Below are positions 58,546-64,000 of a stretch of DNA of 64,000 bases, in pieces (positions within the stretch are counted from its first letter, which is position 1; every line of letters starts with the position of its first letter). The DNA is from Schizophyllum amplum (lineage: Eukaryota > Basidiomycota > Agaricomycetes > Agaricales > Schizophyllaceae): the NCBI GenBank assembly GCA_007026445.1, contig VDMD01000002.1:3038001-3102000 (forward strand). The letters are read 5' to 3'. The notes under the pieces are model-generated. The model was not told the DNA's origin and ran no database searches. It worked only from the letters and a program-made list of their open reading frames with translations. The translations under genes were made by a program, and so were the position numbers.

Positions 58546-61500
58546 TTAGCCACCCGCGGTCGACTTCCGTTTGCGCGGGGCCCTCTTCGGTGCTGGTTCA
58601 GGATCCGCATTGGAGGTGCTCTGCTTCCGCTTGACGCCCGCCGTCTGCGGCGCCGGCCCCCCAGTATTGCGGTTTCGTGGCGGAGGAATCTGCTTGTGCT
58701 GCTTCTGCGGCGACGAGTGGGGCGTCGCGTTGGTCGCCGTCTGCGGAGACGCCGTCGTTGACGAGGGGGTCATATTCAGGTTTTGATTGGGCGGTGGCAC
58801 ATTGGGAGTGGGAACGCCAGGCGTCGCAGAAGTCGAAGCGGCACCGCCCGGGTTGGTTACGTTCGGCGGGGCAGACGTGAAGAGCGTCGGCGCGGCATGG
58901 CCCATGGCGGGCGTGCCATTCGCAGAACCTGGCGGAGGTATCTGCACCGTTGAGCTTGACGACTGTGGTACGCTGTTTGACATCGCAGGCGTAGAGAATT
59001 GCGGTAGAGGGTCGAGGAAAAGGGAGGACGTGTGATCATCGTGCATGGGGTACGATATGGGCTTCAGCTTCATTCCTTTCTTTCGGAGGCCCTGAGTGAA
59101 TTTCTCTATTGAGTCTGAAGTGTCGGTTAGCGACTTTGCATGAGAGCGTACGCTAGCTCACCTTTAGGAGACCAACCTTCGCGCATAGTTGCACTCATCA
59201 GATCTTCCAGTGTGGCCACGCTCTCCATCAACTCGAGAGTTCGCATCGCCGGCTGAGGAATACCGAACCCATTGACGGGATCCGCAGGCATGGTCACCGT
59301 CTGCATTTGTATGACTGGCGTGTCCCAAGAGTCCTTCGGGCGGTAGAACGAGTTGTCTGGCGGTGGCGGCGGTTGCATCGTCGTAGTGCCATCCGGTGCA
59401 AGATTCTCGCCGTAAGCGCTGGGTGGTGCGGGCGGTGGACGGGGGACCTCCGGCATCACACTCCCCTCGATATGATCCCGTCGCACGTATCGCTCGGTAT
59501 CCAACGCGTCGAACTGGACGTGTGCGAACTTCAACTCAAAGTCGCTTTCGAAGGAACCTGAACAGGTATAATCAGCGTCTGTCTGGTACGCGAATAGTGG
59601 ACGGCATAGGGGGGATTGCTGTTGTCAGACTCCACCGGCGACCCGGCACTTATGCCCTCCGCCTCTGCGTCGCCTCATCAACACGGAGTGCACGAATATC
59701 GGTCGCGGGAGACCAACGAAGCGCTGGGTAACTGCGTGATTATGCTCGAGAGAAACGTACCTTCTAACGGCTTCGCATTGGGCTGAGGAGGAACAGGAGG
59801 CGGAGGAACGCCAGGGATGATCCCTGACTGTTGGCCCCTCCAGCCAACGCGTATATGAATTGTCATGGGACCCTGCGGAACGTTTATTATCGAGTCAGTT
59901 TGCCGATAATTCAGATCATACCTTGAGATTCACTATCCACCCGCACTTGTACCGCCATGTCCATATCGCATCCGCGCATTCCAGAATGATGTGACCAGGG
60001 ATAGTTGGTGTAACTTGCGTCATGACACGTTCTCGCAGGCCCGGTAACGTGAACGTCGAACTGTGGTTGCCAGCTTCCGCCGTGGTGAGAAAGAACTGAG
60101 GAAGAACGTGGTAGGGGATGTTGAAGACGCGTCTCTGCGTTTCGTACCGTCAGTGCAAGAAAATATGTGATAACGAAATTGCCACTTACCGAGTTGGAGT
60201 CGTAGTCGAACAGAGTGAACTTCCAGAACGCCGATGGCACGAAGTACTCGCTGATCAGCTTCGTCCACCACTTCAGTGACGACTTCTTCGTCTCGGACTC
60301 GACAGCCATCATGCCACTGAACTGGGAGAGTCGTATGACGCCCGCGCCCGCATTGAGAACACGATCGATGCGGGGACTGAACCTCGGCGAATCATCGTCC
60401 TTCCTCGACCTTTGTGGCGAAGAAGATGGTTGATGCTCCTCGCCGCCGTGCCGCTGCCCCTGCTGGCCGTATCGCTCCGGTGAAGGCGCTTGCTGTCCAG
60501 GAAGAGGCGGTACGGGGTATTTCTGCGGAGAGAGAGGTGGATTGTAGAGCGGCTGCGGGTACTGAGTATGCGTCTGTCCTGGCTGAGTGTAACCTGGCGC
60601 AAAGGGCGGTTTGCGCTGCCCGTCGCTGCTTGAGCCGGACGAGCTGGGCTGCTGCGCTCCCATGGCGCTACTAGATGCGGAATCCTGCGCAGAGGGTGGT
60701 AATGGCGGTACATGTGACCCCGAGGGCTGTTGCTGGAAGCCGCCCGGTTGACCCTGACCGAACGTGTGAGGAGGCGGTACGCCCTGGTTGGTCGGCATTC
60801 CGCCACCCTGGGAGTACGAGGGAGGTACGCCCGGCTGCATACCGCCCATCATAGAGGAATTACTATGCGTAGGTGTAGGTGGCATACTCGTTGCACCGGG
60901 TCCCATGCGACCTCCGGTATGTTGAGGCTGCAGCGGCGCAGCGCCAGGAGGGCCGTGCGACTGCATGCCGCCCGAGAGCCCTTGGTGTGGCATCGCGCCG
61001 TTCATGTTCGGCGGTGGCGCAGGACCGGGGCCTGATGCGGAAATCCCGTTATGACCACCTCCTGGCGCATGCATGCTTTGGTACGGCATGCTCGGGTTAA
61101 ACTGCGCTCTTCCTAAATCATGTTAGCGTATACGCTTCAGTGACACGAACGACAGAATAACGCACCCATACCCTCCTGCTCCCCGGTCGACCAGGTCATC
61201 GCGTCGACGGGCGTCATGCGTGGTTCCCCGATGTTTCCGGGACCGCCAGGACCAGGGTGTTGAGGAGTAGGTCGCCGCTGGGGCACACCCTGAGTGTTCA
61301 TCGACTGTGGCGTCCCCATCTGCATCTGCGCACCCATGGGTGACGGCCCCATTTGTGGCGCGCCTAACGACCCCATCGGTCCCGCCGCACCCAGAGGCTG
61401 CTGCCCTGGGCCCGAGTGTTGTGGTGTGAGGGTGTGCTGCTGCTGCTGCTGTCCCTGCATGCTCATCGATGGTTGTCCTTGCGGCATATGTTGCGAAGCC

Positions 61501-63087
61501 ATAGGAGCGCCGAATGGCGACGGATGCGGCGCGCCCTGCGGCATACCCATCGGCTGCATGGCTGGAGGGCCCATCTGGCCTTGCGAGGCTCCCGACGACA
61601 GTCGTCCATCTTGGAACGGGCCTCCTGACTGCGGAAACCCGCCAACGCCGTTCGGCTGCGGGAAGGCGCCTTGCTGTGAAAAGCCGCCTAGCTGCTGCCC
61701 TTGCTGAGACTGAGGACGCATCTGCGGCTGCATAGTACCCGATGGCAGTCCCTGCATCCCAGCTTGCTGGCCGTGCATGGGCGCATGCGGCCCGGAGAGT
61801 CCCGATTGCGACTGGGGGCGCATGTTTTGCAGTCCTGGCACACCTGGCTGACCGGGCATGAGGGGTTGGCCAGGTTGTGAGCGTGGTCGAGTAGAGTAGG
61901 GATCCTGCGCCAGGAGGGATTCCTGCGACTGGCGTCCGGACTGCTGTCCGTTGAGTGGAGAGGGTCCTTGCGAGCCCATAATTTGGCCAGCCTGCGTCAT
62001 TCCGCCAGAGCCTGGCGCACCGAGGGCTGATTGGCCTGTCTGCATCATATGTCCGCCTTGACTCTGGGGTCTTCCGTCGATCTGCGGCTGAGGTCGGTTA
62101 CCCATTTGTGATTGCGGCCGAAGGCCGATTTGCGAGGGCGGGCGCTGTCGGAAGGGATCCGGTGGCGATGTGGAGAATGTGCCACCTACAGACGTTCATT
62201 GAGAATCGAGGATGGCGAAAGTTATCGTCAGCATCGCCTGACCGTAAAAGCGACAGGTGTGACTCACCGGGAAGATGTTGGCCGTCTGATCGCTGTGGTA
62301 CCATTCCAGCCATCTCAGGCGGACGCACGACACCGGCTCCGGCGCCCATGTCTAGTGGTGGTTGAGGCGGGGGTCTCATCTGCATGTCGCCGGGGCCGCC
62401 TAGGACACGCATATTCATCTCCTGCTGGCGCATGCCCATGTCCAAGGGTTGGCGCGCTCCAGGCATCTCCATCTGACTCGCCATTCGATGCTGCATATTG
62501 ATCTGCATGTTGCGCATCTCCATGTCTGCGGGACGCATCATCTCCATCGGCATAGTACTGCGCGCCGCCATGTTGAGGTTCATGCCTCCGAGGTTTGGGG
62601 CCATGTCTCGCTGCATGGTGGGCATCATGGGGTTCATCATGCCCATGCCCATGTTCATCATCTCGTTTGGGCGCCGCGGGGGCTGGGCGCCAGGCATGGG
62701 CGGCCGGGCGACGACGCCGTTGGGCTGCATCTGAGCAGGAGTGAGCAGATAGAAGCGATGCGAGAAAACGAGACGCACCATGCCGTTCGTCGGGTATCCC
62801 GGGCGCATGCCTCTGGCGACACCCTGCTGATGGTGCTGGGGCATCTGCATTCGCTGCATGTGGGCCATCCCAGGCGCGCTGCCCATGCCGCCCATCCCAG
62901 GCGCGCCTCTCATTCCGCCGGGGCCGGGCATAGCTGAGGGGCCACCCATGGCCATCATGCCGCCCCCCATTCCGTTTGGTCCTGGACCGAGGCCGGCGCC
63001 GGGACCCATTCCTCCTGGGAGCATTGAGGCTCCCCCCGGCATGCCCTGAGGGCCACCGATCATCTGGTTGTTCATGCCTACGTTCAT
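58546..63087 (-). CDS. LIM-domain-binding co-regulator (LDB1/PtaB type)
   Basis: Eight exons, 63087-62779, 62730-62268, 62185-61172, 61112-60190, 60134-59922, 59872-59761, 59557-59162 and 59114-58546, give 1332 residues. The first 730 or so residues are Met/Gly/Gln/Pro-rich and disordered. The LIM-bind domain then starts (RVLNAGAGVIRLSQFSGMM, KWWTKLISEYFVPSAFWKF, FNIPYHVLPQFFLTT) and ends near CGWIVNLKGPMTIHIRVGW. DALDTERYVRRDHIEG and a Ser/Pro-rich, basic tail (KRAPRKRK) follow. Fungal relatives (PtaB, Mfg1, Adn2/3) are Flo8/Som1 partners that regulate adhesion, filamentation and development; animal LDB1 bridges LIM factors. The exact partners here are unknown. The intron 59558-59760 is long (203 nt). 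Confidence 0.9.
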
Positions 63088-63502
63088 CGGGAGGCGAGTT
63101 GCATGTGCAGAGCGCGCAGGTCGCCGTCGTTGTCCAGGGTCCGCGCCGAGGGAAAGCTTCCGCTAGCGTCTATGATGGTTTGGCGGGGGCGCGAGAGTTG
63201 TGATAGTGTTCCCACGGGGTAGAGAGCTGTTGCCGTCGTCGGCTCGCGCGATGAGGGGATGCGCGTCGTCGTCGTCGTCAGCGGCGTCGGTGGCGTCGTC
63301 GTCGTCGTGCGAGAATGCGCGTCAAGGGCGACTCGGGACGAGGCGAGCTACGGGGATGGCGGCAAATCAGAACCCACTATTGCCAAATATCTCCAAATTC
63401 GGCCCGCACGTGCCCACTGTTCAACTGACCGGAAGTTGATGTAAATTGCACTCACGCTCGGCGGGCTGAGGGCAGATGTGGGGCAGTGCAGAGGGGTCTG
63501 AA
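63088..63502. promoter_or_regulatory. LDB-like gene upstream region with GTC microsatellite
   Basis: 415 bp upstream of the LDB-like start. An interrupted (GTC)n run lies at about 63262-63308. No clear TATA box is seen. Confidence 0.5.
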
Positions 63503-63800
63503 TCAGATCTTCTGTATCTGCCATTCATAAACAGTCCCTGGACCCATAGATAACGTCCGCTTCGTGTTTACAGCGTGTCTAGCGTGCGTTGTGTCTTGAC
63601 TCACCACCGAACCTGGGTGGCGTGCAGCGAAGACTGAGAGTACAGGCTTCTTAGATCCAGCTATCCAAGAGTCGTGATGCATATCATTCCGTAAGTCGTC
63701 CCGCGTCCACCCAACAAGTCCTCCACTACTATCATCGTTCAACTTCAGGGCAAAGTCTATGTCGTCGCATATTGTGTAAATACCATATGTACTCATGCTC
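63503..63800 (-). CDS. Possible 3' exons of a gene running off the window
   Basis: The minus strand shows a protein-like run, CDDIDFALKLNDDSSGGL through HHDSWIAGSKKPVLSVFAA and RHPGS. A GTGAGT donor follows, then a short last exon reading RTLSMGPGTVYEWQIQKI and a stop at 63503. Upstream, beyond about 63780, the frame becomes hydrophobic and unlikely, with a possible acceptor, so the main part of the gene could lie past 64000. I recognise no family; this may be only a chance ORF. Confidence 0.3.
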
Positions 63801-64000
63801 AGTCGTGTCAATAATGTTAAGGGTGCGTATATACAAACGGAAATGCGACAACAGAGAAAAACGAAGAGAATTAAAAGATGCCCGAACAAGAGCTTTTGCC
63901 CATCCGTCCATCCTCCCTGCAGCCCCCCGTCCACATGCATGTAGAAGTGCGAAAGAGAAGTGACCACTCTCGACGCGGAGCACCCGCTTTAACCGGGCGT
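63801..64000. other. Right edge, uncharacterised
   Basis: 200 bp at the window edge with open but unconvincing frames. Possible intron or upstream exons of the preceding candidate. Confidence 0.3.

Noticed and set aside
1..64000. Search for CRISPR arrays, phage or transposon genes and secondary-metabolite clusters
   Set aside because: No spaced direct repeats, transposase, reverse transcriptase or integrase motifs, and no polyketide or peptide synthase genes were seen; the isolated MBOAT and NmrA-like genes do not make a cluster.

Overview
This 64 kb window is a gene-dense piece of a filamentous fungal chromosome, almost certainly a basidiomycete of the Agaricomycetes. It is GC-rich. Nearly every gene is cut by many short introns of about 45-60 nt with GT(A/G/C)-AG ends and CTNA-type branch points. 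The protein set (wax-synthase-like MBOAT, ArAE/BRE4-like transporter, LIM-domain-binding co-regulator, NmrA-like reductases) fits that group. I saw no bacterial operon signals, CRISPR arrays, complete transposons or viral genes. Splice models were built by hand from reading-frame continuity and conserved protein motifs, so exon ends are predictions.

Left part, 1-25 kb: an NmrA-like reductase truncated by the window edge (1-1108) and a paralogue (4918-6191) with the same intron positions flank two unrecognised genes (1431-2628, 2950-4300). Next come a SET-domain protein (minus), SEC63 (minus) divergent from a coilin homologue (plus), a large MDR-type reductase with a disordered N-terminal half, a wax-synthase-family protein, a kinase-like protein, a transmembrane protein disulfide isomerase (minus), and the KEOPS subunit CGI121.

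Middle part, 25-45 kb: a 1360-residue mitochondrial-type PPR protein (minus), an unresolved stretch with weak ORFs on both strands, SPT4 (minus), a tRNA-Ser(AGA) gene, ARL2 (minus) divergent from translation factor eIF5B, an amino-acid permease, and an 18-exon ArAE/BRE4-like membrane protein. A degraded inverted copy of the first exon of the last gene lies just behind it.

Right part, 45-64 kb: Mediator subunit MED13 (minus), a third and different NmrA-like reductase, an HMG-box protein (minus) divergent from a PNUTS/PPP1R10-type PP1 regulatory protein, and a LIM-domain-binding (LDB1/PtaB-type) co-regulator (minus). A possible gene end reaches the right edge.

The genes are mostly independent housekeeping genes, many in nuclear gene expression (coilin, SPT4, MED13, PNUTS, LDB, HMG-box, SET) or the secretory pathway (SEC63, PDI). 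They do not form one pathway. I found no new multi-gene system. The more unusual signals are small-scale: GC-AG introns, 17-28 nt microexons, a stop-free 81-nt intron in SPT4, a 19-bp repeat array starting on the coilin stop codon, and the inverted gene relic.
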